Below are positions 48,245-57,875 of a DNA stretch of 64,000 nucleotides, piece after piece. A program made the translations under genes and the position numbers. The stretch is from Pseudomonas libanensis. GTDB taxonomy: Bacteria > Pseudomonadota > Gammaproteobacteria > Pseudomonadales > Pseudomonadaceae. The notes beneath the pieces were generated by a model, which was not told the origin of the DNA, made no database searches, and saw only the letters and a program-made list of their open reading frames with translations. The stretch's first letter is position 1, and each line of letters begins with the position of its first letter. The stretch covers positions 124,001-188,000 of the forward strand of contig NZ_JYLH01000006.1 in NCBI RefSeq assembly GCF_001439685.1, read 5' to 3'.

Positions 48245-48815
48245 GCCCAGCGAGCTGTGCCGTGAACACCTGCCGGGCGATCTGGCGATGTGGTTTTTCA
48301 TTCTGGCCGAGTTGTCGGTGTTCGCGATTTTGATTCTGGCGTTTACGGTGACCCAGGCCCTCAAGCCACAGATGTTCAGTGACAGCCGACAGTTGCTTGC
48401 CACGTCTACCGGTTTGGCGATGACATTGAGCCTGATCACCGCCGGGTTGTTCGCTGCATTGGCGCAGGAGCGCATCCGGCGCTCACGGCCACGCCACGGC
48501 GCGGTTTTCCTGTTGCTCGCGTTGCTCGCCGCGAGTGTCTACGTAGTGTTGAAAGTTACCGAATACCGGCACTTGCTGGCCTCGGGGCTGGGTATGGAGC
48601 ACAACACGTTTTTCACGCTTTACTGGATCCTCACCGGATTTCATTTTCTCCATGTATTGCTCGGCATGTTCATCCTCGGATGGCTGGCCGAGCGTTGCCG
48701 TCGAGGCCTGTACGACGCCGCAAACCACAACGGCTTTGAATGTGGCGTGCTGTATTGGCACATGGTCGATCTGGTCTGGGTGGTGCTGTTTCCGCTGGTC
48801 TACGTGCTCAATTGA
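48228..48815 (+). CDS. nirO: NirO/NorE, cytochrome oxidase subunit III-like membrane protein
   Basis: 195 residues from ATG 48228; a TTG one codon earlier is less likely. Five or so membrane segments are seen, with the oxidase subunit III signature (GDLAMWFFILAELSVFAIL, FFTLYWILTGFHFLHVLLGM, GVLYWHMVDLVWVVLFPLVYV). It belongs to the nirQOP operon and is thought to support NOR assembly or function. It overlaps the nirQ 3' end. Confidence 0.92.
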   Translation: MSTSAEPSELCREHLPGDLAMWFFILAELSVFAILILAFTVTQALKPQMFSDSRQLLATSTGLAMTLSLITAGLFAALAQERIRRSRPRHGAVFLLLALLAASVYVVLKVTEYRHLLASGLGMEHNTFFTLYWILTGFHFLHVLLGMFILGWLAERCRRGLYDAANHNGFECGVLYWHMVDLVWVVLFPLVYVLN

Positions 48816-48826
48816 CGGGAGGATAT

Positions 48827-49084
48827 ATGTCCGCGTCCAGGTTATTGCTCCTCTGCTGGGCCGCGTTGGCCACGTTAAGCCTGTGTACGGTGGCGCTGGC
48901 ACAGGTCGGCGCGTCGGGGTGGTTGTCGATGGCCATCCTGCTGGTAGCGGTCGGCAAGGCCTGGCTGATCACTGACGGCTTCATGGAGCTGCGCCACGCC
49001 CCGCGCCTGTGGCGTCGGTTGATGCTGAGCTGGGCGCTGGTGTTGGCGGCCGTTGTCGGGCTGACGCTCGTATTGTTCCGCTGA
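48827..49084 (+). CDS. nirP: NirP/NorF, small membrane protein
   Basis: 85 residues from ATG 48827, with GGGAGG a few nt upstream. Three short hydrophobic stretches are seen (RLLLLCWAALATLSLC, WLSMAILLVAVGKAWLITDGFMELRHAP, LSWALVLAAVVGLTLVLF), as in the oxidase subunit IV-like NirP/NorF family. The GKxxLIxDxFMELR motif is typical. It closes the nirQOP operon, 11 nt after nirO. Confidence 0.88.
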   Translation: MSASRLLLLCWAALATLSLCTVALAQVGASGWLSMAILLVAVGKAWLITDGFMELRHAPRLWRRLMLSWALVLAAVVGLTLVLFR

Positions 49085-49126
49085 AGGAGCCTACTGATGT
49101 GCATGGGTATCCGCACTCGGTAAAAG

Positions 49127-50008
49127 TGTGGGAGGGGGCTTGCCCCCGATGGCGGCCCCAAGGCCAACCAGGATGTTGGATCAGACCGAGTACATATCCG
49201 TTGCTGCGGTAACGGCCACTTAGGGTTACGCCCTTACGGCGTGTCACTTTTGTAAAGGCACAAAAGTAACCAAAAGGCCTTCGCCCCAACACTCGGCACC
49301 TCGCTTAGGCTCGGTGTGCCCGAACGCAGGCTTGAAGCCGTGGGTAACCCGGCAGGACGCCGGGTTAGCCGCCCCGCGCCATGGATGGCGCGTGGCGGCG
49401 GCCCACGGATTCAAGCCTGCGTTCGGCCAGCGTGTTTGACGGGGCGCCTGAGATCAAGATCAAAAGCGACTCGCTACGCATCGTAGATACGTTGGCGGCG
49501 CTTCTGCTTTTCTGTGGGAGCGGGCTTGCCCGCGAAAAACTGGAGGGCGCCGCGTTCATCCTGATTTCCTGCGTCATCGTTAACGACCATCGCGGGCAAG
49601 CCCGCTCCCACAGGAGGTACGGGCACGCCTCGACGATCAGGTCGGCTCTAAGGCCGCCTCGCTGTGCTTTTGATTTTGATCTTAGGCGCCCCGTTAAACC
49701 ACGCTGGCCGGAATTCGACAGGGATTTGGGGGGTAAACCGGCAGGGATGCCGGTTTAGCCGCCCCGCGCCATGGATGGCGCGTGGCGGCGGCCCCCCAAA
49801 ACCATGGCGGATTACGGGCACACCGAGCCTGGGCGAGGTGCCGAGTGGTGGGGCATGAGCGTTTTGGTTACTTTTGCGCTTTTCAAAAGTGACCCGCTGT
49901 AAAGGCGGAACCCTAAGTGGCCGTTACCGCAGGAATGGATATGTACTCGGTCTGATCCAACATCCTGGTGGGCTGCCAGGCCGCCATCGGGAGCAAGCCC
50001 CCTCCCAC
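49127..50008. repeat. Concentric inverted-repeat element between nirP and norC
   Basis: About 880 bp forms three nested arm pairs with nearly the same centre near 49,565. Outer arms: 49127-49320 and about 49808-50008 (for example GTGGGAGGGGGCTTGC pairs with GCAAGCCCCCTCCCAC). Middle arms: 49437-49470 and 49665-49698 (GGGGCGCCTGAGATCAAGAT pairs with ATTTTGATCTTAGGCGCCCC). Inner arms: 49512-49534 and 49590-49613, a REP-like unit with TGTGGGAGCGGGCTTGCCCG. A direct repeat with its own hairpin (GCCGCCCCGCGCCATGGATG) occurs at about 49369 and about 49759. No gene is supported here. Similar text is common between genes in fluorescens-group Pseudomonas. Confidence 0.85.
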
Positions 50009-50075
50009 AGGGTCCTGCGGTGTGTAGATACCCTACGGGTTGTCATTAATACCCGACCAAAACCATCTGGCTTTC

Positions 50076-50089
50076 TTGATCGCCATCAA
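50076..50089. promoter_or_regulatory. ANR/DNR box upstream of norC
   Basis: TTGATCGCCATCAA is a perfect TTGAT-N4-ATCAA site, centred about 64 nt before the norC ATG, at a distance typical for activation by DNR. It lies 68 bp to the right of the palindromic element. Confidence 0.88.
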
Positions 50090-50146
50090 GCAGGTTTCAA
50101 GCCCTCGCTTCCTATCATGGACGGGCCAAGCAACGAGGAAGCGACC

Positions 50147-50587
50147 ATGTCAGAGACCTTCACAAAAGGCATGGCCAGGAATATCTATTTCGGAGGAAGC
50201 ATCTTCTTCTTCCTGATATTCCTGGCCTTGACCTATCACACGGAACAAACCTTTCCCAAGCGCAGCAATGAAGCGCAATTAACTCAATCAGTGATACGCG
50301 GCAAAACAGTCTGGGAGCAGAACAACTGCATCGGCTGCCACACATTGCTGGGGGAGGGTGCCTACTTTGCGCCTGAGCTGGGCAACGTGTTCCAGCGCCG
50401 GGGCGGGGAGGACGGCTTCAAACCCTTCCTGCAGGCCTGGATGAAAATGCAGCCGCTGGGCGTACCGGGCCGACGAGCGATGCCCCAGTTCAAGTTGAGT
50501 GACCAGGAAGTGGATGACATCGCCGAGTTCCTCAAATGGAGCTCGAAAATCAATACCAACGGCTGGCCGCCCAACAAGGAGGGCTGA
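50147..50587 (+). CDS. norC: Nitric oxide reductase cytochrome c subunit NorC
   Basis: 146 residues from ATG 50147 with GAGGAAG upstream. The frame is open from 49874, but that part is repeat sequence. One N-terminal membrane anchor (NIYFGGSIFFFLIFLALTY) is followed by the heme site NNCIGCHTLLGEGAYFAPEL (Cys 61, Cys 64, His 65). The C-terminus has RRAMPQFKLSDQEVDDIAEFL. NorC passes electrons to NorB. It is 3 nt from norB and follows an ANR/DNR box. Confidence 0.96.
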   Translation: MSETFTKGMARNIYFGGSIFFFLIFLALTYHTEQTFPKRSNEAQLTQSVIRGKTVWEQNNCIGCHTLLGEGAYFAPELGNVFQRRGGEDGFKPFLQAWMKMQPLGVPGRRAMPQFKLSDQEVDDIAEFLKWSSKINTNGWPPNKEG

Positions 50588-52018
<1,431 letters not shown>

Positions 52019-52042
52019 ATCGGCATAACGGCTAGAAAAGGT

Positions 52043-52073
52043 CGGCCCGGCTGATCCAGCGGGCCGTTTGTTT
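52043..52073 (+). terminator. Hairpin with T-rich tail between norB and norD
   Basis: CGGCCCG (52043-52049) pairs with CGGGCCG (52060-52066), and an inner CTG/CAG extends the stem. A TTTGTTT tail follows. It is well placed to attenuate transcription from norCB into norD, which is needed in smaller amount. The norD ATG lies 24 nt beyond. Confidence 0.65.
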
Positions 52074-52096
52074 GCTTTCCAACAAGGGCAAGTACC

Positions 52097-53938
52097 ATGG
52101 CCTTTACCGTCGAACTGGAAGAGTGGGTAGGCAGCGTCTGGCATCGCTTCATCACCCGGCGCGCCAGCCCGGATTTTCCCGAAGCCCGGGTTGCACTGAT
52201 CAGCCAGCAACGCCCGCTGGCGCTGTTGTTTCGTGCCATGGGCGGTGCCAATGGCATGGGCGTGGAAGCGGCCAGTGACCGCGACCTGTTACTGCGGCGC
52301 AATGTGCTGCAGCAGATCGCCGGCACCTGCAAACAAGTGCCGTTGGCCTGGTGCGACGAAAGTACCCTGCGGCTGCCGGCGAGCCTCGCGGTCTTCCCTC
52401 AAGTCGCGCTGAACGAGGAACTCTATCGTTGGCTCGCATTGCTGGCCGCGCAGGCCGGACCGATGCGGCATTGGGGGCGGGACAACCAGCGCTGGACGCA
52501 ACAGCTGTTGCGGCGTTATCCAGCGCTGCGCCCGCGCTACCAGCGACTGGTCGAAGCCCACCTGCGATTGCGCCCGGATCCGGCTTCATTGAGCCGTGCT
52601 GAAGCGGCGCTGGAGCGCGCGTTATGTCAGGCATTGCGCCAGCCGGGCAGTGTTGAGGATTTTCCGCGCAGCGAGCGTGCGGTATGGCCGCTGCCGCTGT
52701 GGCTGTACCCGCCGCAACAGCTGGCCAGTCCGCTGACGGCCGATCTGGGCGATGAATCCGAAGACACCTTGGCGACAACGCCCGACGAGCAGAAAGGCGG
52801 GCGCAAACGCGCCAAACGTATCGATGACAATCCGCGAGACGGTGGACTGTTGGTGGTGCGCCTGGAGAACCTGTTCAGTTGGACCGAGCACGTGGACCTG
52901 GACCGCTGGTCGGACGACAGCGAAGACCCGGATGCTGCCAGGGTCGCCGACGATCTGGACGAGCTGACCCTGTCGCGCACGCGACTGCGCAAGGGCGGTG
53001 GCTTGAAGCTGCACCTGGATTTGCCGCCCGCGGATGTCGACGATATCCCCTTGGGCGAGGGCATCAAGTTGCCCGAGTGGGACTATCGCAAGCAGCGGAT
53101 GCAGGACGCTTTCGTCAATCTGCAAATGATGGTGCCCCGTGACAGTCAAGTGCAGCCGCTGCCGCCACGGTTGAAGGGGTCGGCGCAGCGTCTGCGGCGT
53201 CAATTCGAGCATTTGCGCACTGATCGTCAGTGGCTGCGCCAGCAAACCCAGGGCTCGGAGCTGGACATGCAGGCCTGGCTGGATTTTCACGTTGAGCGCG
53301 AGCATGGCCAGTGCGCCGAGCGCGGTCTGTTCATGGAGCAACGCCAGACGCGCCGTGACCTGGCGTGCCTGTTGCTGGCGGATGTCTCGATGTCCACCGA
53401 CGCGCACCTGAACGATGAGCATCGGGTCATCGATGTCATCCGTGACACGCTGTTGCTGTTTGGCGAAACCCTGTCGGGGCTGGGGGATGATTTCGCCCTG
53501 TACGGGTTTTCCTCGCTGCGCCGTCAGCACGTGCGTATGCAGGCACTCAAGACCTTCGCCCAGCGTTATGACGACCACACCCGGGGCCGTATTCAAGGGC
53601 TCAAGCCTGGGTATTACACGCGCATGGGCGCGGCTATTCGCCAGGCCACGTGCCTGTTGGGCAGCAGCAAGCGGCGCAGCAAGCTATTGCTGCTGCTGAC
53701 CGATGGCAAACCCAATGACCTGGATCTGTACGAGGGACGCTACGGTGTCGAAGACACCCGCGAGGCGGTGCTCCAGGCCCGGCGTCAAGGGCTGACGCCG
53801 TTCTGTATCACTATTGATCGCGAGGCCGGGGATTATCTGCCCTACATGTTCGGTGCCAATGGCTACACCTTGATCCGTCAACCTGAGCAATTACCCCTGC
53901 GCTTGCCGCAACTGTATCGCCAACTGACCCGGCTTTGA
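52097..53938 (+). CDS. norD: NorD, VWA-domain activator of nitric oxide reductase
   Basis: 613 residues. The C-terminal third is a von Willebrand A domain with a MIDAS motif DVSMST (text CLLLADVSMSTDAHLN) and a late LLLLLTDGKPNDLD. The N-terminal part is helical (FTVELEEWVGSVWHRF). NorD acts with the NirQ/NorQ ATPase to load the non-heme iron of NOR. It follows norCB after a hairpin. It converges on dnrP with 22 nt between the genes. Confidence 0.95.
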   Translation: MAFTVELEEWVGSVWHRFITRRASPDFPEARVALISQQRPLALLFRAMGGANGMGVEAASDRDLLLRRNVLQQIAGTCKQVPLAWCDESTLRLPASLAVFPQVALNEELYRWLALLAAQAGPMRHWGRDNQRWTQQLLRRYPALRPRYQRLVEAHLRLRPDPASLSRAEAALERALCQALRQPGSVEDFPRSERAVWPLPLWLYPPQQLASPLTADLGDESEDTLATTPDEQKGGRKRAKRIDDNPRDGGLLVVRLENLFSWTEHVDLDRWSDDSEDPDAARVADDLDELTLSRTRLRKGGGLKLHLDLPPADVDDIPLGEGIKLPEWDYRKQRMQDAFVNLQMMVPRDSQVQPLPPRLKGSAQRLRRQFEHLRTDRQWLRQQTQGSELDMQAWLDFHVEREHGQCAERGLFMEQRQTRRDLACLLLADVSMSTDAHLNDEHRVIDVIRDTLLLFGETLSGLGDDFALYGFSSLRRQHVRMQALKTFAQRYDDHTRGRIQGLKPGYYTRMGAAIRQATCLLGSSKRRSKLLLLLTDGKPNDLDLYEGRYGVEDTREAVLQARRQGLTPFCITIDREAGDYLPYMFGANGYTLIRQPEQLPLRLPQLYRQLTRL

Positions 53939-53960
53939 GTCCAGGTCTGAATCTGCGGCC

Positions 53961-54161
53961 TCAATTGATGCTGCGCGGCAACACGAAAAACATCGTAATG
54001 CAAAAGATCGTCAGGCCAACGCAGAACCATTTGAACCGGCGCAAACGACCTGCCTCGACGCGTTCGGCCATCACCGGCAAGGGCATGCCGCATTGCAGGC
54101 ATTCAGATTGCCTGGACGGGTTGGTAGTGTGGCAATACAGGCAGACGGGCAGGGTGCTCAT
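53961..54161 (-). CDS. dnrP: DnrP-like small protein with zinc ribbon and membrane helix
   Basis: 66 residues. Two Cys pairs, CLYCHTTNPSRQSECLQCGMPLP, form a zinc-ribbon-like motif. A hydrophobic C-terminal helix (WFCVGLTIFCITMFFVLP) follows. The start overlaps the dnr stop by 4 nt (ATGA). Small proteins of this type next to dnr are named DnrP in Pseudomonas, function unknown. The name is by recollection of the family and position. Confidence 0.68.
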   Translation of the reverse strand: MSTLPVCLYCHTTNPSRQSECLQCGMPLPVMAERVEAGRLRRFKWFCVGLTIFCITMFFVLPRSIN

Positions 54162-54841
54162 TCGAACTGTTCCAGGCGCAGACGATCAAGAATGGCGATC
54201 TGGCGGCCGTCCTGGGTGATGATTTTTTCATCGATCAGGCGGCGAATGATCCGTGAAAAGGTTTCCGGCTGGATCGACAGATGCCCGGCGATCAATTGCT
54301 TGGCCATCGGCAGCTCGAATTGGCTGTTGACCGGCCGCAGGCGCACCAGTTGCGTCAGCAAATAACGCACGACCCGGTGGGTGGCATTTTTCAGCGACAG
54401 GGTTTCGATTTCATTGACCCGCTGGTGCAAGCGAACGCAGAGCTTGCCGAGTAACGCAAAGGTCAGCCGGCTGTTGCTCTGAAGCAGGCGCATGTAGGTG
54501 GCGTTGGACAACCGGTAGAGTTGAGTGGGGCAGACCGCCTCGGCCGAGGCCACGTAATTGGGGGTATCCATCAACATCATCGCCTCGGCGCAGGTTTGTC
54601 GATCGCCGATGACTTCAAACACTTTTTCCTGCCCATCGGGCGTCAGTCGGTAGATTTTCACTGCCCCGGCAATCACGAAATAGAACGAATCGGCGGGCTC
54701 GTCTTGCCGGAACAAGGGTTCGCCTTTGTCGATGCTCAGCAAGTGGCTGGTACTCATCAATTCATCCAGCTGTTCTTCGTTCAACGGCTCGAACAAATGA
54801 TGACTGCGCAAAATCTGGTGGTGAACGCGATGAAGCACCAT
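54158..54841 (-). CDS. dnr: NO-responsive CRP/FNR-type regulator DNR
   Basis: 227 residues. An N-terminal cyclic-nucleotide-fold domain (EPLFRQDEPADSFYFVIAGAVKIYR) is followed by a dimer helix and a C-terminal HTH (HLSIQPETFSRIIRRLIDEKIITQDG). It lacks the N-terminal Cys cluster of FNR/ANR, so it should sense NO through heme as DNR does, not oxygen through an Fe-S cluster. It is the likely activator of the ANR/DNR boxes seen before nirS/Q and norC. A 29-residue open frame lies upstream. Confidence 0.94.
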   Translation of the reverse strand: MVLHRVHHQILRSHHLFEPLNEEQLDELMSTSHLLSIDKGEPLFRQDEPADSFYFVIAGAVKIYRLTPDGQEKVFEVIGDRQTCAEAMMLMDTPNYVASAEAVCPTQLYRLSNATYMRLLQSNSRLTFALLGKLCVRLHQRVNEIETLSLKNATHRVVRYLLTQLVRLRPVNSQFELPMAKQLIAGHLSIQPETFSRIIRRLIDEKIITQDGRQIAILDRLRLEQFE

Positions 54842-54883
54842 GGGAATTCGTCCTGAAGGTAAAGAAAAGGGGCGGCCAACGAG

Positions 54884-54973
54884 TCAGACGAGGCCCAGGG
54901 AAAGGCCACTGGCCAGGGCCAGGACTGAGGCCAGCAGCACAAACCAGGTCAGGGGTTGGATGACTTTTTTCAT
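54884..54973 (-). CDS. Possible 29-residue single-helix membrane peptide before dnr
   Basis: The reverse strand reads MKKVIQPLTWFVLLASVLAL, then ASGLSLGLV and a stop, with GGGAG 5 nt before the ATG at 54973. It is too short for ordinary gene calling. The Lys-Lys start and a continuous hydrophobic core suit a single membrane helix. It lies 42 nt upstream of dnr on the same strand, so it could be cotranslated with it. No function is known. Confidence 0.5.
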   Translation of the reverse strand: MKKVIQPLTWFVLLASVLALASGLSLGLV

Positions 54974-55314
54974 GACGACTCCCGCGGATCGAGGCTTTCA
55001 TTGAGTACCCGATGCTTGAGCAAGACGCGGGCCATGCCTGGAGGCCTTGATTCATGGGGATGGGAAGGCTCGAGGGTAAAAATAACCCTGGCCGACAGGG
55101 TCTAAATGACCGTATCGGGGTTGTTTTCACCCTGGTCCGTTCACCGTTGCAGCCGCGCGGGCCCGCACCGGCAATAAGTCGCCGCAGGGCACGGCCCTTG
55201 CACTCTTGATCTGCGACAACGGCGACTGATCGCCTATACCCGATGATGCATCCGGATTTACCTCGGCACTCGCGACTAAGTGTCAGGTCGCCAACACGTT
55301 AGAGGAGTGGCGTT
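54974..55314. promoter_or_regulatory. Divergent intergenic region between dnr and nnrS
   Basis: The 341 bp should hold both promoters. A weakened ANR/DNR-like site TTGATCTGCGACAA lies at 55206-55219, about 102 nt before the nnrS ATG; its right half differs from RTCAA. An inverted repeat ACCCTG-GCCGA-CAGGGT occurs at 55085-55101. No gene was recognised. Confidence 0.45.
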
Positions 55315-56505
55315 ATGCAAGTGCTTGAGCGGCGTAAAGCGATGGCGATCCCGCCGCTGTTACGGCTGGCCTTCCGGCCATTTTTCCTTGCCGGCTGCCT
55401 GTTTGCGGTGTTGGCCATTGCGCTGTGGCTGGCAGCCTTCGGCGGTTCGATTTCCCACTGGACTCCCGCAGGCGGTTGGCTGGGCTGGCATCGGCATGAA
55501 CTGCTGTTCGGCTTCGGGCTGGCGATCATCGCAGGTTTTTTGCTGACGGCGGTGCAGACCTGGACCAGTCGCCCCGGGCTCAGCGGCAAGCCGCTGGCTG
55601 CCCTGGCGCTGTTGTGGCTGTGCGCACGGGCGGCGTGGTTGCTCAATGCGCCATGGTCGCTGCTCATGGTGCTGGAATTGGCGTTCCCACTGGCGGTCGC
55701 ATTTTTCATGGGGTTGAGCCTGTGGAAGGTACGACAGAAACGTAACTATCCGATTGTGATGGTGTTGCTGCTGTTAGCCGTGGCCGATGGGTTGGCGCTT
55801 TATGGCGTACGCGAAGGCCATGAAGGCTGGCAGCGCCAAGGCGTACTGGCCGGCATCTGGCTGGTGGCAGCGATGATGGGGTTGGTCGGCGGGCGGGTCA
55901 TTCCGTTTTTCACCCAGCGTGGTCTCGGTCGGGTCGAGGGAGTTGCTCCCTGGCCGTGGCTGGACGGGGTGTTGTTGATCGGTGCGCCGCTGGTTGCGTT
56001 GCTGTATGCAGCGGGGCCGGCCCTCATCCCTAATGCCTGGGTGGGGCTGCTGTTCGCGGTGTTGGCGGCGGGGCATCTGGTGCGCCTGGTTCGCTGGCAT
56101 GATCGGGCACTTTGGCGCGTGCCGTTGTTGTGGTCGCTGCACCTGGCCTATGGCTGGTTGGCAGTGGCGTGCCTGGGTATGGCGCTGTGGCATTTCGGCG
56201 TGCCGGTCAACCCGAGCCTGGCGGTGCATTGCCTGACAATCGGTGCCATGGGGGGGTTGGTGCTGGCGATGATTGCACGGGTCAGCCTGGGGCATACCGG
56301 TCGGCCACTTGAGCCGCCCTCGGGCATGACCCTGGCGTTTATCTTGCTCAATCTGGCGTGTCTCAGCCGGGTTGTGTTGATTGTGTTCCTGCCCTTGCCG
56401 GCGCTGTGGCTGGCCGGCCTGTGCTGGGCGCTGGCGTTTGCGTTGTACGCCTGGCGTTACGGGCCGATGCTGCTGCGCACTCGGGTTGACGGTCATCCGG
56501 GTTGA
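55315..56505 (+). CDS. nnrS: NnrS family heme-copper membrane protein
   Basis: 396 residues from ATG 55315 with GAGGAG upstream. About 12 hydrophobic segments are seen. The text LRLAFRPFFLAGCLFAVLAI, WHRHELLFGFGLAIIAGFLLTAVQTW and GGRVIPFFTQRGL is typical of NnrS, with His residues that bind heme and copper. NnrS relieves NO stress in denitrifiers and related bacteria. It is 25 nt from the next small membrane protein gene. Confidence 0.93.
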   Translation: MQVLERRKAMAIPPLLRLAFRPFFLAGCLFAVLAIALWLAAFGGSISHWTPAGGWLGWHRHELLFGFGLAIIAGFLLTAVQTWTSRPGLSGKPLAALALLWLCARAAWLLNAPWSLLMVLELAFPLAVAFFMGLSLWKVRQKRNYPIVMVLLLLAVADGLALYGVREGHEGWQRQGVLAGIWLVAAMMGLVGGRVIPFFTQRGLGRVEGVAPWPWLDGVLLIGAPLVALLYAAGPALIPNAWVGLLFAVLAAGHLVRLVRWHDRALWRVPLLWSLHLAYGWLAVACLGMALWHFGVPVNPSLAVHCLTIGAMGGLVLAMIARVSLGHTGRPLEPPSGMTLAFILLNLACLSRVVLIVFLPLPALWLAGLCWALAFALYAWRYGPMLLRTRVDGHPG

Positions 56506-56530
56506 GCCGGCGAATCAATGGAGGTGGACA

Positions 56531-56971
56531 GTGATATACCCCTTTTTACTGGTGACCCACTTGCTTGCGGCAATCGCCTTCATTGGTACGTTGTTTTTCG
56601 AAGTGGTGATCTGGCATCACGCCCGCCAGCAGTTGCCGGATGCGCCACAGTCGACGGCCGATCAGGCCATTGCCCTGCGCTCGCGCAAGGTCCTGCATGG
56701 CGTGGTGGTGCTGTTGTATGGCGCCGGCATCAGTTTGGCGTGGCAGTACCGGGGCGCCTTGAGCCAGCCGCTGGCCAGCAGTCTTGGCACGTTGCTGAGC
56801 CTGAAGATCCTGTTGGCCCTGAGCATCATCGGGCATTATTTGCTGTTGGCCTATTGGCTGAAAAACGCTCGGCTGAGCGCTCAGCGGGCAAGCTGGATTC
56901 GCCGCAGCATCCTCGGGCACATGGTATCGATCGTGATCCTTGCCAAGGCCATGTTTTATTGGCATGGCTGA
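56531..56971 (+). CDS. Small four-helix membrane protein paired with nnrS
   Basis: 146 residues from GTG 56531, with GGAGG 6 nt upstream; the longer frame from 56381 is inside nnrS. Features are IYPFLLVTHLLAAIAFIGTLFFE, SLGTLLSLKILLALSIIGHYLLLAYW and GHMVSIVILAKAMFYWHG. A paralogue lies at 36385-36828. Conserved His at helix positions suggests a CopD/DUF2269-like heme or metal site. Function unknown. It converges on dnrN. Confidence 0.82.
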   Translation: MIYPFLLVTHLLAAIAFIGTLFFEVVIWHHARQQLPDAPQSTADQAIALRSRKVLHGVVVLLYGAGISLAWQYRGALSQPLASSLGTLLSLKILLALSIIGHYLLLAYWLKNARLSAQRASWIRRSILGHMVSIVILAKAMFYWHG

Positions 56972-57046
56972 TCGATAAAAGTGCCCGGCAGACGAAACCC
57001 GCGGCAACCGGTGGGCTGGCGCGGGTGGGTTGTAAGCGGCGATCGA

Positions 57047-57721
57047 TCAGTGTCTGGGGTTCAGGGCGTTTACGAACAGCACATTGTTTTCCAGGTGGAT
57101 GTGGTGCATCAGGTCGTCGCGAAACTCCAGCAGCCCGCGATACAAGGCACGCCAGGTGTTACAGGCATCCGCTGGCGGGGTGATGTTGTTGGTCAGGGCC
57201 AGCAGTGCCTCCAGCGCCTGGCCATGCTGGTCATGTTCGAAACGCAGCACCTGGATCGGCGGGGCGGCCTGGAGGCCGATGCCCTGTTGCAGCATCGGGA
57301 AGAGCACTTGTTCTTCCTTGAGCATGTGGCCTTCGAGTTCTTGTTGAATGTCGGTCAGCAGGTCGGCCAAGCCGTTGGGACAACTGCTGCGTGCGCCGTG
57401 GACCTGCTCGACCCGACGGGCCAGGCGGATCAGTTCGGGCAGTTGCTCGCGGTGGCGAGCGTGGTAACGCGTAAGGAGGTGAGCGATCAACACAGGCAAC
57501 GGCTCGTTGCGCCAGTCAATTTGGGTTTCACCGGCGTCTTGCAGACTGTGCAGGGCTTCGGCAATCAGTGTCGGGTCGAGGTCCTTGCCCAGTGCCGCTT
57601 CACGCAGGCTTTTATGACCACCACAACAGAAGTCCAGCTTGAAGGTGTGAAAGATCCGGGTGGCACCGGGAATGTCGCAGGCCAGTTGGCCGAGGCTTTG
57701 TTCCAGCAGGGTCTGGCTCAT
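57047..57721 (-). CDS. dnrN: Iron-sulfur cluster repair di-iron protein DnrN/YtfE
   Basis: 224 residues from ATG 57721 (AAGGAA upstream). The N-terminal ScdA-type part has the FCCGG motif (LDFCCGGHKSLREAA). The hemerythrin-like part supplies the di-iron ligands in RYHARHREQLPEL, LEGHMLKEEQVLFPM, RFEHDQHGQALEAL and HHIHLENNVLFV. YtfE/DnrN repairs Fe-S clusters hurt by NO. A sigma-54 promoter and NorR sites lie in the gap to the divergent norR. Confidence 0.94.
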   Translation of the reverse strand: MSQTLLEQSLGQLACDIPGATRIFHTFKLDFCCGGHKSLREAALGKDLDPTLIAEALHSLQDAGETQIDWRNEPLPVLIAHLLTRYHARHREQLPELIRLARRVEQVHGARSSCPNGLADLLTDIQQELEGHMLKEEQVLFPMLQQGIGLQAAPPIQVLRFEHDQHGQALEALLALTNNITPPADACNTWRALYRGLLEFRDDLMHHIHLENNVLFVNALNPRH

Positions 57722-57762
57722 CAGGGTTCCTTGATTGGATTTCAACGGTTCCCCAGCCTTGT

Positions 57763-57778
57763 TGCATCCGGCATGCCA
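57763..57778 (-). promoter_or_regulatory. Sigma-54 (RpoN) promoter of dnrN
   Basis: The reverse strand reads TGGCATGCCGGATGCA, matching the -24/-12 consensus TGGCACGN4TTGCW with correct spacing between GG and GC; two positions differ. It points to dnrN, whose start is about 40 nt downstream of the -12 element. NorR is a sigma-54 activator encoded next door. Confidence 0.78.
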
Positions 57779-57818
57779 TATTTAACTGATTGATAAATAA
57801 CGATTAATTATTAGGTGT

Positions 57819-57831
57819 GGTGATAGTTACC
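57819..57831. promoter_or_regulatory. NorR-binding site 1
   Basis: GGTGATAGTTACC fits GGT-N7-ACC, the NorR enhancer sequence reported for Ralstonia; the inner GTGA-TAG-TTAC is also close to the E. coli GTCA-N3-TGAC form. It lies in the dnrN-norR gap, upstream of the sigma-54 promoter, at about 50 bp. Confidence 0.72.
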
Positions 57832-57843
57832 CTGACGCTCTAG

Positions 57844-57856
57844 GGTGAATGCCACC
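57844..57856. promoter_or_regulatory. NorR-binding site 2
   Basis: GGTGAATGCCACC is a second GGT-N7-ACC site, 25 bp from site 1. Multiple NorR sites per promoter are usual. It also lies just before norR, so it may permit autoregulation. Confidence 0.72.
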
Positions 57857-57875
57857 ATAGAGGGTGATGATTACC

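Noticed and set aside
49381..49758. 125-codon forward frame inside the palindrome
   Set aside because: It is built from repeat arms. Such frames recur as spurious hypothetical proteins in Pseudomonas genomes.
55206..55219. TTGATCTGCGACAA before nnrS as a full ANR/DNR box
   Set aside because: The right half-site is off from RTCAA, so it is listed only as a weak candidate in the intergenic entry.
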